NCBI GenBank assembly: GCA_009823395.1
Contig: CM020505.1
Span: 536,629-600,628, forward strand
Direction: 5' to 3'
DNA length: 64,000 nucleotides
Source: Thamnaconus septentrionalis
Taxonomy: Eukaryota > Chordata > Actinopteri > Tetraodontiformes > Monacanthidae
Below the pieces are notes generated by a model, which did not search any database, was not told the origin of the DNA, and saw only the letters and a program-made list of their open reading frames with translations. Below are positions 1 through 12,585 of this stretch, one piece after another (within the stretch, counting starts at the first letter, position 1; every line of letters begins with the position of its first letter). The position numbers and the translations under genes are program-made.

Positions 1-191
1 TATTTAAACTCAGGCATGACACACCTGCTTTGTCCAATCGTCAGTTCAAGTTCCTCCATGGTCCTGACCTGCCGTGAAGCCAGTAACTGCCTTTGCAACG
101 TTTATCCTGAGCCTGCCTGTTTGAACTCTACCTGTTTTGACCTCATAATCTGCCTGCCAATTTGGGTTTTCCTGCTTGTCTGTCTGCCTGT

Positions 192-1510
192 AGTGATGGC
201 CGATCTAGGCTTTGTTAAAGCTTCGACGCTTGATTCAAAAAATGGTTAATTATTCGAGGCTTCAATGACACAGTGCTCGAGTAGGTCATCTACTGGTCAA
301 TAAAATTAAGTGCAATCGAAATGTGTTGTTCATTGTTTCATAGGTTGTTTAGGATTCGATTCACCATGCATTCTTGTTCGACAACACTACATGGTTGTGT
401 GGTTCAATGCTGACACAATAAAATAAAAATGAAAAATAAAGACAATGTTTCTTATTTGGCACGACTGATTGTAGTAGACTATACTATACTTAGCCTGACA
501 TTTTGTGCAATGAATGAAATTATATCCTAAAATAAGACTAAATAGCCCATAGTTTAAAAATATGCTCTTTTGCCTCACTGGTCCAGTGGGCAAACCTTTG
601 CCCATGACTATGGTCTATTAGTGACAAAATTATTTATTATGTATGTTATGGATTAATTAATATTTTACCGTTTATTTTTCTGTGTGCTTTCGAGACATAT
701 CTGCTGAAAATCATTTCAAAATGGCATATTGAACTGGAATAAAACGTGAAGTACAAAGTTATATTCAGCTATGTCTTACCCCTCAGTGTGAAACCGTCCC
801 ATGAGTGAAATGCACCACCATTTCCTGATGCAGGGCAAGTCCATCTAATAGAAAGTTTAAGTTGAGGGTAAAGGTCATTTTCAGGCCAGACCAGGATTTC
901 ACAAATGGTCAACTCAACATTTTATGTGAGTGTATCAGTTACTGCAGAGTGCTTACATTTTTAAGGACATTTTAAATTGGGGCTTCAACAATTTATCAAA
1001 CATTAAATCAATTGCCTACTGTTATGATAATAGAATAACTCTTGGGTCATTTCTTAATAGGATAATGTCCAATTGTTCAGAGATATTAGACTTGGTTGAA
1101 TTTAGACAATTATAAACCATTGGTAGTTATGGTGTGGTTTGTTTTGTTACTTTGTCCTTGGTTTGTGAGGTAAAAGACTGACCTCGTGGAAAAAAAGTGG
1201 GGCATCTGCACAGTCTCAGCGCATGCTGTGAAAGCAAAGTTGACATTTTCAAAATTTAGATAAAAACACACAAATACACTGAAAAATAAAAACCTTGGAT
1301 AAACAATATTGAAGTAATCAATCACACCTAATTTTTGGCATTGGCTCAATGTAAATAATCAATTAAGTGTTGCCTTTATTGCACTACCCGTGGACGGAGT
1401 TTCCTCGACAGCGACCCTTGGACTACTGATGTCCAAACGAGGCTTCATGAGGCTTTGAACCCTTTTGGACTATTGTATTGAAAATTGGTTCATTACTCGA
1501 AGCTTCATTC
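192..1510. mobile_element. candidate non-autonomous hAT-like element
   Basis: The left part (192-310) and the right part (1,380-1,510) read as diverged inverted repeats of each other. Both carry AGCTTCGA-type words followed, in the same order, by a GGTCATCTACTGG / GGACATCAGTAGTCC-like word when the right end is reverse-complemented. Subterminal CTTCGA-rich repeats of this kind are typical of fish hAT non-autonomous elements, and the left edge starts with an AGTGATGGCC word. No long ORF lies between them. The exact 3' terminus and target-site duplication could not be fixed, so the boundaries are approximate. Confidence 0.35.
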
Positions 1511-1947
1511 ATTAAGAACGTGGGGGTCATCTTCTGGCACATTGGTTGTACTGCAGCCATGCAAAGGTTGATGACCCTAGCAAGTGTGCACTTTGGGTTT
1601 TTCTGTATTTGTGCACTTTTATGATTTATTTATTCCAACGTTGGTAACTTTTACTTTGTTATACTGTGAACAACTATCCTTCTGTGAAGTTTCCTGGGCA
1701 GGATGGGATTTGCTTAGATAAGTCAAAAGAGCTTTCCATTACTTGCACGCATGGACAGTTTTCATAAGTACAGGGGTATGCATGGTCCCAACTGTAATGG
1801 CGGTGATCAAGTGTAAAATGTTTAAGAAGCATGAATGGTCACAGTCTTTACATTTCCATGTGTGGACTACAGAGGAAACATGATATGAGAAGAGGGATTT
1901 AGGTGGATGGTCTTATCATGTACTGTGTCATGATACACAGAACTTAC

Positions 1948-2016
1948 CACGAGCAATGTAGAGGAGCTTCCAAACACGTTGAAAAGCACAAACTCAGTAT
2001 AATTGGTGGCCGCTAC
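1948..2016 (-). other. isolated 69 bp exon-like block
   Basis: On the minus strand a pyrimidine-rich tract ending in TTCAAG is followed by 69 bases that are open in phase 0, then by a consensus GTAAGT donor. The 23 encoded residues include ATNYTEFVLFNVFG. This loosely recalls a beta-strand exon of lipocalin-like or cystatin-like proteins, but I cannot assign a family. No partner exons were recognised nearby, so it may be a lone exon of a gene running off the left edge, a pseudoexon, or chance. Confidence 0.25.
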
Positions 2017-2129
2017 CTTGAAGTAAAAGAAGAAATAACAGAAATAACAGTTCAATGTTTGGTATTCCTACCGTGCAAATGAACAATAGCTGACACATTT
2101 GTTGGATGAATAAAAGCTGAACATACATT

Positions 2130-3240
2130 AATTACCAATAGGCCTAGTAACGGTGCACTTTTATTGACATGTGATTGCTGTTACAGTGCAGCAAACTAGT
2201 GTAACCAGCATGAAAAACAGGGTCACTAACTCTGTTTTTGTAATTTAAAAAAGTATTCGTATTGTCCAGTAGATGGCAGTGTTCCAGGTTTCTAGTCGTT
2301 AATCTCCCGTGATCTAGCCAGGTATCGCGTGAAGTCAGCACCTGCAGCAGACGCCATTTCTCTCTGACACATGAGGCAGACAGCAGAGCAGAGCAGACCA
2401 GACGAAAGACGGAAACAAAAGGAAAAAACACAGAGATAAGCAGCAGACTACCGAAGGAGAAGTCCGTAAGCAGTTACGGCCGTCATAGACGAGTTCGGGT
2501 TTCGTCCGATACCGGGAGCGGTGAGGGGAGAAACCCGTATGTGAGCGAGGTAGCCTGAGACTCCGGTTGTTTTTTTTGTTTATGGATCCCTTTGAAGCCT
2601 GTCCCTGTCCAAGCGCTAAGGGAGAGAGAGAGCTGATAAAGTTGGTGAGCCCAGCCCAGCGACCCTGAGAGAGAGGGAGAGTTGACAAAGATGGCGAGCC
2701 CAGCCCAGCGACCCGTATGAGAGCGAGTGATCAGGAGAAGCAGTGTGGCCAGCTGTAGACCCTACCTTCACATGATTCCAGATCGTCTGAATTTCGTTTT
2801 GGAAACAGATAAGACACAAACTTCTACACTATCGAGTAGCACTTCCAGCAACTGAGTGTGAACATAGACGACAAGGACTGACTAGACTTTGACATACTGA
2901 TTTCACACACACACACACACACACACACATTGGACTCTCTTTTTTTATTTTATTTTTATTTTTTGAGCTAAATCGAACTGACTCTGAGCAGGAGAGCTCA
3001 GTCTTGCAGATTCTTATTTTTTTTTCTCTTCCTTTTCCTCCTTTCTCTTTCTCTTATCTTTTTGGCGCCTTATTTTGTTTATTAGCAGAAAAAAGAACTT
3101 AAATTGTTATGTTAATTAATACTTTGCTGACATTAAAGTGTCATCTGTTCAACTGCCAACACTCGCTCCTTATTGAAGCTTCATTTGTGCAACTCCTATT
3201 GAACCTAAAGGCTTAAAGGTGCTACACTAGCATTACCAGC
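2130..3240 (+). repeat. repeat-rich block, possible solo LTR or leader remnant
   Basis: This block holds an imperfect tandem duplication (about 2,622-2,665 and 2,666-2,714, each ending AGCCCAGCCCAGCGACCC), a short (CA)n at about 2,908-2,930, T-rich runs and an ATTAAAG-type polyadenylation word near 3,133. No credible coding exon was found on either strand. The GC-rich leader followed by a T-rich tract and then a polyadenylation word resembles a retroelement LTR/leader, but no second copy or target-site duplication was seen. Confidence 0.25.
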
Positions 3241-3953
3241 AACAATAGAATGAGCTAGGCTTCATAACAGTATGGCTAATAACACTGAAGAGGAAGGTTA
3301 TAAAAATCTTCTGAAGTGCCTCAAAACCTGAACCCCTGTGGATATTCCATGTTAAGATCATAACAGCATCCAAGGAGCATTGCCATTCCAGCTGCCACTG
3401 AAGGCAAACTTATAAGGCGGACTATGGTCCATTGCGACTAAAGGGAATTCACCAGTAGGTTATGTTTTACTAAATGTTATGATTTAAAATTAAAATCAAA
3501 GATTTTATGGATTACTTCTTTTTTCAGTGGGTATAAAAATGTAAATGGGATATCTGTGCGGTTATATCAACTATTTTTATGTTTTTTTGATAAGCAAGCA
3601 ATGTGTATGTAACCTAATAATTGACAGGAGTCATTTCAGTATACACACTCAAACATTTATTGCCATTGAATTATTTTCAGATAAGTTATAAATGTGATAA
3701 TTGCAACACAGTATCCTTAGACCGTCACATGAACTGAGGAAACATACAAGAAAACGATTTACAACTACACATAAAAAAAAAAAAATCTATCTTGTCCAAT
3801 GTCTTCTAGTCGTTACAGGTATCTTGGCATACCGATCTTTCGTGAGCTGGTGTTGGGGCTTGCTGGGACGCAGAATCAGGGTCGTCATCCCAGCTTTTGT
3901 GGTCCTTCAAATCCGCACGGAGTATCCTGATACTGCAGGTCACTACATGGGAT

Positions 3954-6900
3954 TCAAACTGCTTGACTGAAGCGGGACACATAACCTTCAATGACCTCCT
4001 CCTTTTCTGGCCGGTCAAACTGTGCTGCGAGACTTTCAGGAACGTTGATTGCCAAGACTGCTTCAGTGTAGGGAAGTGGGTACACAAAGACCTTGATGAA
4101 GATTAGGTCCATCATGTCCACTACAAACCCTGTTTTACACAAGATAAAAAAAAAAAGTTATTTCAAGAAGGTTTTCTGCTAAGTACCACCTGACATTTGA
4201 CACTTTTTCTAAATTATTATTATATAAATGTTTTTGTTTGCCTTACTTCTTAGTGATTTATTGTTGAAATGTTTATTTATTATAAATGCAACATCCAAAA
4301 GTGTCTAATTTATATTGATAATAAAAATAAATAAATTAAACTCTTACGGAATGTCGGCTCTGTCTTCAGGGGTTTTGCTCTACACTTTCCCTTCAATGCC
4401 TTTGGGAAGTGCACGTTGAAAAGGGGCACACCTTGGTCTTTCTGTGCCTGTGGTCGGTTGCTGTTTTCATTGTAATACATCGCCGTCAAGTATAGTCTGT
4501 GATAAGAAAAAAATAAAAGAATCAAAGATGTCTGAAATTTTAGGTTACACATGTCAACAAAGTTATAAGTAAGCACAGTTTTATTTACCTGCAGCATTCC
4601 GAGAAATGGAAATACAATGTTCTTCGGGGCAAAGCGAAGGATGACACTATGGAACGCCTCCAAAGATGAAGTCTGGTGGTGTGGGCTAAGTTTAGCTACA
4701 TCCTTGAGAATCCTTTTGTTTGCCATCACCTTCTCAAGTCTGCAGAAAGCCAGAGTTTCTACAAAGGATAAAAATCATAATTCAAAATTCTATACGTAAC
4801 ATTTTTTCATGACAACAATTACAACTAATTCCCAAAAGTTTCACAAAGTGAGGTAGTCTTTATATAATATAGCCCTGAACAGTAACTCAAAAAAGAGGAA
4901 ACATAAATTTTTTTATCCAAACCTGCTGAAAGCCATTTCTTTTTCTCGCGTGTCTGGCGTGACTCATTCAGGCAAGCTGGAAAAAGAGGGTCGTCATGTT
5001 CATAAATGTCCTGTACATAATTAAGGATCGAGGTCCACTTTGCCACTCTCTCAGGCCCAGTGGTGGATGTAGCTGCTGTCCAGTAGATGTGATTGTTTAT
5101 GCTTTTCATCCACTTCTGCAGCTTCTCACAATCTTTCATCTTACTGATCTTGTCGAGTTTCTTTGAAATTCCAACATGCATAAGAAACACATTTGTTGTA
5201 ATGAAATAAGCCAAGTGCAACAATTGTGGATGTGGATGAAAATGAAATCCAATAGAGGTACCTTTTGCGATGTGCCAGACATCGTAGTAGTGTGTGACAT
5301 TGTTCTCCCTGAGAAACTTCTGAATTTGTGGATGTCGGTCTGTGACTATACAGTCCACAGTCACACCACGTGCATCCAACAATGCCAGACTCCTCTTCAG
5401 TCCCTCTTTTTCCATATGGTAGCTATCACCTACCTCATTGCTCTGTACCCCAGCAAGCAGACCACAAAAATATTTCTTTATAGAAAATATGTAATGAAAT
5501 TCTTTTACATAATTAAATACTTTAAAAGTCAATTTTAGCTCCTCACCTGAATCAACTGCATGTCCACAATTGTGTTTGTATCGAGGTCCATTGTTGTGTA
5601 ACTACCAAACTTTGCTGAGTGTCCTTAAAAAAACAAAGTTAAATAACTTGATATTATTATTCTCAATTACCTTTTTCCTGCCACTCAAAAACAAACACCT
5701 ACATAAACAACGTTTTCCTTCTGGCTGAGTTGGTGCAGTAACTCATTCTGCTGCCTCAGTGGTGAATAACTGCAGGCTCAATAAAGGATCTGGCTTGCTG
5801 ACGAAAAGTGTCACAATGGAAAAGTTGAAGGTGCATTGATTTGAAGACCTAATGTTAGGGAGGAAAGTGTTTTAGAAAAAGCATTGTCAGCTACTGGATC
5901 ATATGTAACATCATAGTCAAAGCCATATAGACAGAGACAAAAAATTAACTTTTCATCATTTACCCGTTTCATTTTGAAGAAGGAGGCTCCACTCAAATAT
6001 ACAGCTGCAGATAGGTGGAGGTTCCCAGCTGGAGTGCTTCCTATGACAGGCTGGCTATTCCACTGTCTGTGATACTCACAATGTGGGCACTGCTGTTCAA
6101 CAGATAGTAAAGTCCCCACATTCCTGGCCTTCAAATCACATGCCCGTGTGCAAACAGGACACACAGCAATAACTCCATGAGGTTGCTCTCATAAACAATG
6201 CATTTCTTTATCTGGTGGGTGGGAGTGGATCCGTCGTCTCTATAAGACAGAGGGAAAATGTGTTTTAATACATTTAACAGCATTATCTCTTAGAAGCAGT
6301 GTACTCACAACACTGTAAAACACTTTCTTACCTACACAGATTTAATCTTCAAAATTATTACATGCGTGAAATAAACACACTCACGACACAGACTACAATT
6401 ACTTACGACATAATTGTTGACTCTGTCTGAACTGTGACTGATTCTGCAGGGTCATAGGTTGAGTGCAGCCCCTTTGAAGCTACTAATGAAGAGCTACTCT
6501 CTAAAGCATCTTCCTCTTCCAGCTCCTCCATGCGAGCTTTCTTCAACGGTTGCTTTACTGGTGTGGATGAAAACTGGAATGGAGCTGCATCATTGGATAT
6601 ACCAACACCAAAATCCCTGCAGGCCACAGTAGCCTGTACACCTGTAACCAAAATTAAATTTTAATAAAAGAAAAACTAAAGTGATTTACTGAGTGGAAAC
6701 AGAAGTATTATAGGATGTAACTTATTACTAACTTCATCCCAAGTAAATGTAGCCTGATGAAGGTGGCTGCATACCTGCACTTCTGTAAGAAGCTCCTAGA
6801 GTCTTCAACGACAGCTGCGTGCCTACAGAACGTGTCTCATTGTCAGTCTTGATGCTGGCATCTGTAAACGGGGAGTTGATGTGCTGGCCTGTGAAGAGCA

Positions 6901-6964
6901 CATGGGGATTAGAACACATGTTATCACCCCCCACTACGTATGTGAGCCGGTGTTTCGCTTGCAA
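3954..6964 (-). pseudogene. multi-exon DNA-transposon transposase, decayed
   Basis: Exons inferred from splice sites and protein similarity (minus strand order): 6,775-6,964; 6,407-6,641; 5,964-6,239; about 5,700-5,810; 5,547-5,623; 4,923-5,442; 4,589-4,758; 4,348-4,496; 3,954-4,129. The product resembles a large family of transposase-derived proteins common in fish and coral genomes. It has a Cys-rich N-terminal segment (CPVCTRAC ... CPHC), then HMEKEGLKRSL, TDRHPQIQKFL, YYDVWHIAKG, and a tail with FDRPEKEEVIEGYVSRFS. I cannot place the superfamily with certainty. It is broken: a one-base frameshift near 6,160 just before CPVC, a TGA plus frameshift in the exon near 5,700-5,810, and loss of part of that exon. 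A stretch of about 80 bases after WHIAKG (5,265-5,180) looks like an intron read in frame. It lies directly downstream of il18rap. Confidence 0.7.
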
Positions 6965-7745
6965 TTAACATATGAGGAAAAGCTGGACGTAGGCTGACTA
7001 TCAGCGATGAGTCAAAACAAGGCTGACATTATAGGTATGTGAGAGGGGGAAGGGAGCTTTGAGACAAATCAAAGCCCATCTTTTAGAAGCCCAAAAACTA
7101 TGCTGTACGCTAAAATGGAAAATGATGGCAGTCAGGGGTTTTGACAGTCGCCTCTCACAGACTGTATGCAAACACAGTGGATGTCGCTCTGACCCCCTCC
7201 GGGAAGCAGGTCCCTCTCCAGCACGCAGAGGCGATACCCCCACTGCTCCTCCACCACCTGAGTTAGCAGCGCTTCTAGTCTTCTCAGAGAGTCACCACAC
7301 TCTGCAGTTCTGTCGGTCCCAGCTTGACGCTGACCGGCAGAAGAAAATCTCTTTCGTCACACTGTCCAAGTGAAGCCACCTGGGATTGAACAGGGTGGAA
7401 ACAGAAACAGAGCAACGGCTCACCTTCCTGACTGCCATGTGCTCCTTCCACCAGTGATGCAGGGCTCCATATACAGGACAACAGCACATCAAACTCTTTA
7501 TCTTCTGATGTGGGTGGTGAGTGGGGACGATTAATATGTGGAAAGACAAGAAATAGATACACATCTCGGCATTTTATCTCAGCATTAAAGACAGTGGGGG
7601 GGAAATATTCTTTCAGTGCATATTGCATTGTGGGTATTTATCGACGAGTGGAGAAAAAGTTCAACTTTATGTTGCAGAAGAGCAAGAGAGGGGAGGCCAC
7701 ATCCTGGGGAGCAGCTGTTGAGGTCATGATGTGCGCATGTGCACT

Positions 7746-7897
<152 letters not shown>

Positions 7898-9814
7898 TCA
7901 ACTGCGGCTGTAGTTAATTTGCCTGCGTCTGTGCGTGTGGCAGACAGGAAGGACAGTGCTCGTGCATTCAACTGATGCTTTCTGACCTGTGTTGCATTTT
8001 CCACTTTGGACGTAGGATCTGAAGATGAGCTGCAGTTCAAGCCATTTCACACGCACAGTGATTCCCAGGCCGGCAGCCAGCAGCAACAGCACAACAGGGC
8101 AGGGAATCTGAGATGGCCACGTCACTGTGAGCCAAAGTGAGCACGTTCAAACACACAATTAAAACATTTCTTCCAAATTCCTTTTCACAATCCAATTCTG
8201 GACTTGACGCTGACTGAGACGTGTTGGGAGACCCAGAAGAGTAAAATGCCATCGACTTGTTAACATCAAGCTCACAGTCGAGGTTGATTGTGGTAGGTGG
8301 CCTGCAGTTCACTCTATACACCTCTACCTCTCCTAAATCACACTCTTTTAGAGACGGTTGATTGTTTACTGTTGTGGCTGCTAAGTCTGGAACAACGCTG
8401 TAAGACTCAGTGAGGCAAAAACAGGAAAAATTGAAAGACAGTGAAGCCAAGGTGGAGGTGTGACGTCTGAAACCAGCAAATTGTGGGTCAAATTTCAAAT
8501 CTCAATCGATTGTGACTTTTATTTTTTATTTTTTTTAATGGATGATCAGCACTGGAGTTTAGCATCTTTCTGCTGTTGAGGCATGCAGAAACCAGACAGC
8601 AAGAGTGGCCAGTTTGATGGTGATCATTAACTATAACTGTAGGTAACAGATCACAGATGAACTCAAGCGTTCATGTTACATTCACAAAATCAAGCATTCT
8701 AAACTTTTTATATCATTAACCTATTAAAAAAGCTATGTATTTCCATTAATATCCAGATCAGCAGCATAGTTTACACAACTGTTGTGCAGCAAGGACTTGA
8801 AAAACAATATTACCTTTATTTTTTTCTTGAGCTTAATGGTGACGCTGTTGTTTCCAAAACGATTCTTGGCCACGCAGGTGTATGTGCTCTCCAGGTGTTG
8901 TGCCGTCACCTCCTCAATGACGGCTATTCGGGCGACCGTGACCTCTTCATCCACCTTATGCGGATTTATCTCCAGATTGGGTCTGGGAATGAGTTACAGC
9001 TTTCTTTAATTTACATGAAAACACTTGTCTTGACATTTGCAGAGAGACTCACTCTTGATTTTCAATCTGTGGCTGAGTCATTTTGTCCATGTTTCCATCA
9101 AAGTTGATGTGCCACTGCACCTCTGGTGCAAAATCCATCTCAAAGGGGAAATTTGCTCGCACTGCAGAGCGTGAGACTGACCTAAAATAAAGGTGCCATA
9201 CATTAATGCACAGCTTGTTTTTTCATGACCCCTCTGGTATGGCATGTAAAACAGGCAAAGCAGCTAAATCAGTTATTTACTCTAAAAGTTACATGAATGA
9301 ATATGGCTCAATTCCAATACGATTGGTGGCGCCTACCAAGCTCCACTTCCACTGTTCTGTTGTCTTCAGGATGTATAATGGTTGGATGGCAAATTGGTTT
9401 GCAGTGGCCTGTCGAAGGATGGGAAATAGAGTCACATAACTTTGTTCAGGTGAAGTCCATGTTACTGTACATGCAAATGACATACACTCATGCATATAGC
9501 TCATTTTGTTGGACTGTGTGAGGATGCCAGAGTACCTGTAGAAAACCTGTGCAAACTCAGGGCGAACATGAAACCGTGTACACACACACACAACCTCTGT
9601 TACGTAGTTTTACAAGCTAATTTTGAAGAGGTGCACACAAATCACTGTGAAACAAATCTATCATCATATGAAAACTTTTCCAGTGACCAGCAAAAATAAA
9701 ACAAAATAATAGATGTATTTCAGTCTGTAATGAACTGTGAACAGCAGCCCCTCCCATTTCATTCCCACCAGGGTTTGGAACATGCTGCAGAGACATAGTG
9801 TTCTGAGATACAAC

Positions 9815-9865
9815 CTGCGGGTGTTGGTGTGAAACCAACACCCCCAGGTTGGTGTGAAACCAAGT
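9815..9865. repeat. short tandem duplication
   Basis: The words GGTGTTGGTGTGAAACCAA and AGGTTGGTGTGAAACCAA occur in tandem within an il18rap intron. Confidence 0.6.
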
Positions 9866-11985
9866 TGTTCTTGAATAACTACTTGCAACCAACACATTAC
9901 GGCTAAATACATACATATATATTTTAACTTAGACAGAGAAAATGTTTTTGTGTTTAACTCTAAGATGTGAACTTGTCGTCTGCAGATGCGCGCAGGTGAA
10001 TGCAGCACTTGCGTATGGCTGTTACGTTAATGGACCTCCTGAAGATCCAACTGACTCCATGCTCCATTTTCTCTCTGTCACAGAAATAGACACCTGTGTC
10101 GAGCACATAGACCTGGCAGAGGTGCAGCAAACCATCGTGCTCACAGGATTGTCTTTTCTGCTCAGACACAGCACTCAAAACCTCTTGAAACCAAAAAATA
10201 TGAAAATCCTAAATTAATTCATTAATTCATTCATAAAATAAAAATGTGTCTTATATTAGATGTTCAGTTTTAAAGGGGGATGTCCTGTTAATGGGTATGC
10301 TTTACCTATTTTTTGTACTTTGTACCATTTGACCTGAGTGTTGTTGTTGCAGTCGATGCCTGGGCAGGGGATTTTCCCTCCTGCACCCACGTGGAGCAGC
10401 TTTTGGTTTTCCTCAGTGCCCATTTCTGGCTGTATCTGTTCACCACCTGCAGATGGAAGGCTGGGTTTCTTGGTATTTTCTCCACATCTTTGCCTCTCTT
10501 CAAGGGACAACATCAGGTGCAGCGTTTTCATAGGAATAAATATTGAGGGGGGCGTGTCTTCTAGTTTCCTGTGTGGTTGTGGGTGAACAGCAGAAAAGTC
10601 ACAGCTCACTCCTCGCTTCATGATGTTAAGCAAGATAGCTTCAAAATAAAGAGTGTCTTCAGAGTTTTTTATTCTTTGCCCACATTAAAACTAAAATGTG
10701 AATTTTTTTTCAGATTTATAATCATTAAATCAATTGAATCCAAATAAAATACCTACGTGTAGGCAGTATGTTTCGCTTGCAGACTGTTTTATCTGCTAGC
10801 AGTGGTTAGGTTTAGTTTCACTGACCTCGTGTACCATTGCAACTTGCATCGTGGCCTGCATTTCACCTCCACTGTCTCTTTTTCTCACAACCTACTAGAG
10901 TATATAAGCATACAAGAGCTAAACCTTTCTTTCCCCTTTTATTTTCAGGTGTAGCGGAGCACGTCTCTCCAAACCTATATAAAACGTGTTGGGCGCCAGA
11001 CAGGATTCACTCTGTCATAAATATAACTTTAACTCTTTGGATATATATTATTTTTATAATGGAAAGTGTGGAGAGAACACCCGACTTATGATTATTATAC
11101 TCCCTACAGAATTTACACAATAAGAAAACCAAAAAGTAAGTTTGCAAGGTAAGGGTGATTTAAGGTACAACGAAATTCATTACAACATAAACGGCGAGAT
11201 TCATAGCCACTTTCTCAAAAATATGCATCAACAAACAAACATTTATACAAACCCAAATTTCCTGAAAAAAACACAAGCAATCAAAATCTCGGCGATCAAA
11301 ACTCCAAAATATTCAAATAAGTCCTTATAATATGTATGTGAGGGTGTGTGGTCAGGTAGATTCCAGTTCAGACCAGTTCATGAATGTGGTGTGTGTGTGT
11401 GTGTGTGTGTGTGTGTAGTCCTGTTCAGTTCAGTTCATGTATGTGGAGTGTGTGTGTGTGAGTGTGTGAGTGGGTGTAGTCAGAGAGGGAGGATGATGAA
11501 GAAGCAAGAGAGCATGTAACGACAGCAGCCAGGTGGAGAAGCCTGGAGAATAAGGAGGTGGAAGAACTTAGCTGAGGGAGAGGAGAGTGGCCTTTGACCC
11601 GGTCCAAGGAAGGGTTTTGGAGTTCCGAACAGGTTTGCCTGTTCCAGGGAGATCCTTTTTCTTCCTCCTTCAAGACACTGGTTGTCAGGTCCACCTCTAG
11701 TTCAGTCCGGTCGTTGCAATTTCTTTTAATCCACATCCAGGTTAGTTATCCCTTTTCTCCTTACCTCACTTCTCACTTTTCTCTGGTTCTGCTTCAGCTC
11801 TATTTGTCTTCTTTGTTTGAATTTCCCGCTTTTTTTGTCAGCACAGGTGTCTCTGATTTATAACTTCCTTCCTCCTTCATCTTGTGTGATGTCACTTCCC
11901 CCTTACTCTACTTCCTGCATCCTACCTTGTTACACAGGTGAGTTTGTGTATTTGCTCAACTAAAGGTTTGGAACTTATTTGTGAA

Positions 11986-12025
11986 GTCCATCCTTTTCAA
12001 CGGTGCACCGTTGAAAAGGATGGAC
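11986..12025. repeat. 40 bp perfect palindrome
   Basis: The 20 bases starting GTCCATCC are followed immediately by their exact reverse complement ending GGATGGAC, with no spacer. It lies upstream of il18rap and downstream of the il18r1 stop codon. No flanking duplication was seen. Confidence 0.95.
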
Positions 12026-12189
12026 CGTTGGGAAATGGTGAAAAAACTGCATTAGATTTTTGACAGGGGCTGTGTATGATGTGAACCTAAAACTATGGGT
12101 AAATGTAGACCCACAAGGCCCAAGCAAAGAAAAGCTTTAGCAACCAGCAGCACTGAACTTAAAAATACAAGGCAAAGTGCTGCCTTAAA

Positions 12190-12242
12190 GTAGTAGTACT
12201 ACTACTACTACTATTTATTATTATTATCATCATCATCACCAT
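12190..12242. repeat. trinucleotide microsatellite
   Basis: A compound run of TAC/ACT, ATT and ATC repeats lies downstream of the il18r1 coding end. Confidence 0.9.
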
Positions 12243-12511
12243 TAGTCGCCATATTCCTTGGAGCCGTATCCAGTTCTTATTATACATCCATGCACAGTAC
12301 ACACCAAGAAAATGTTTGATGCTGTATTTGTATTTTAAAAAAAATACATATCCACCCCCTCAAAAAAAAAATCTAGTGCAAAGCAAGATGTTAATGTTTA
12401 TTGTTTGTCAACAACCAACAAAAAATACTGCTCTATTGTAAGCGTATCATTATGGGTGTGATGCATTCTGGACAATATTCACACGCGTGGACGGGAGTCA
12501 TCAGCAATACT

Positions 12512-12519
12512 GGCTTTAT
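12512..12519 (-). terminator. likely il18r1 polyadenylation signal
   Basis: An AATAAA word on the minus strand (TTTATT on the plus strand) lies about 70 bases beyond the il18r1 stop codon. Confidence 0.4.
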
Positions 12520-12585
12520 TATTTAATTAATGTGCATGCGTCAACATAGCCCTACGGCTATAAACACACTGGGACACACACTGGG

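Larger units (their letters stand above)
10640..12500. other. interval between il18rap and il18r1
   Basis: No coding exon could be supported here. On the minus strand a TATATA word sits near 10,900, followed by a short ATG-containing stretch at about 10,830-10,860. These could be a promoter and first exon of il18rap, but the peptide is not a signal sequence and this is only a possibility. The interval also holds (GT)n tracts at 11,388-11,415 and 11,450-11,470 inside an imperfect duplication, a perfect palindrome at 11,986-12,025 and a TAG/ATT trinucleotide tract at 12,190-12,240. Confidence 0.5.

Noticed and set aside
7030..7090. Possible last TIR exon of il18rap (TTTTAG followed by codons AYSIVFGLLK on the minus strand)
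   Set aside because: It runs into a TGA after 13 residues and resembles a TIR box only at the first two or three positions, so I could not support it.
8130..8498. Minus-strand ORF of about 150 codons with several cysteines
   Set aside because: It lies in the intron between the last Ig exon and the transmembrane exon of il18rap, overlaps that exon in another frame, and shows no domain I recognise.
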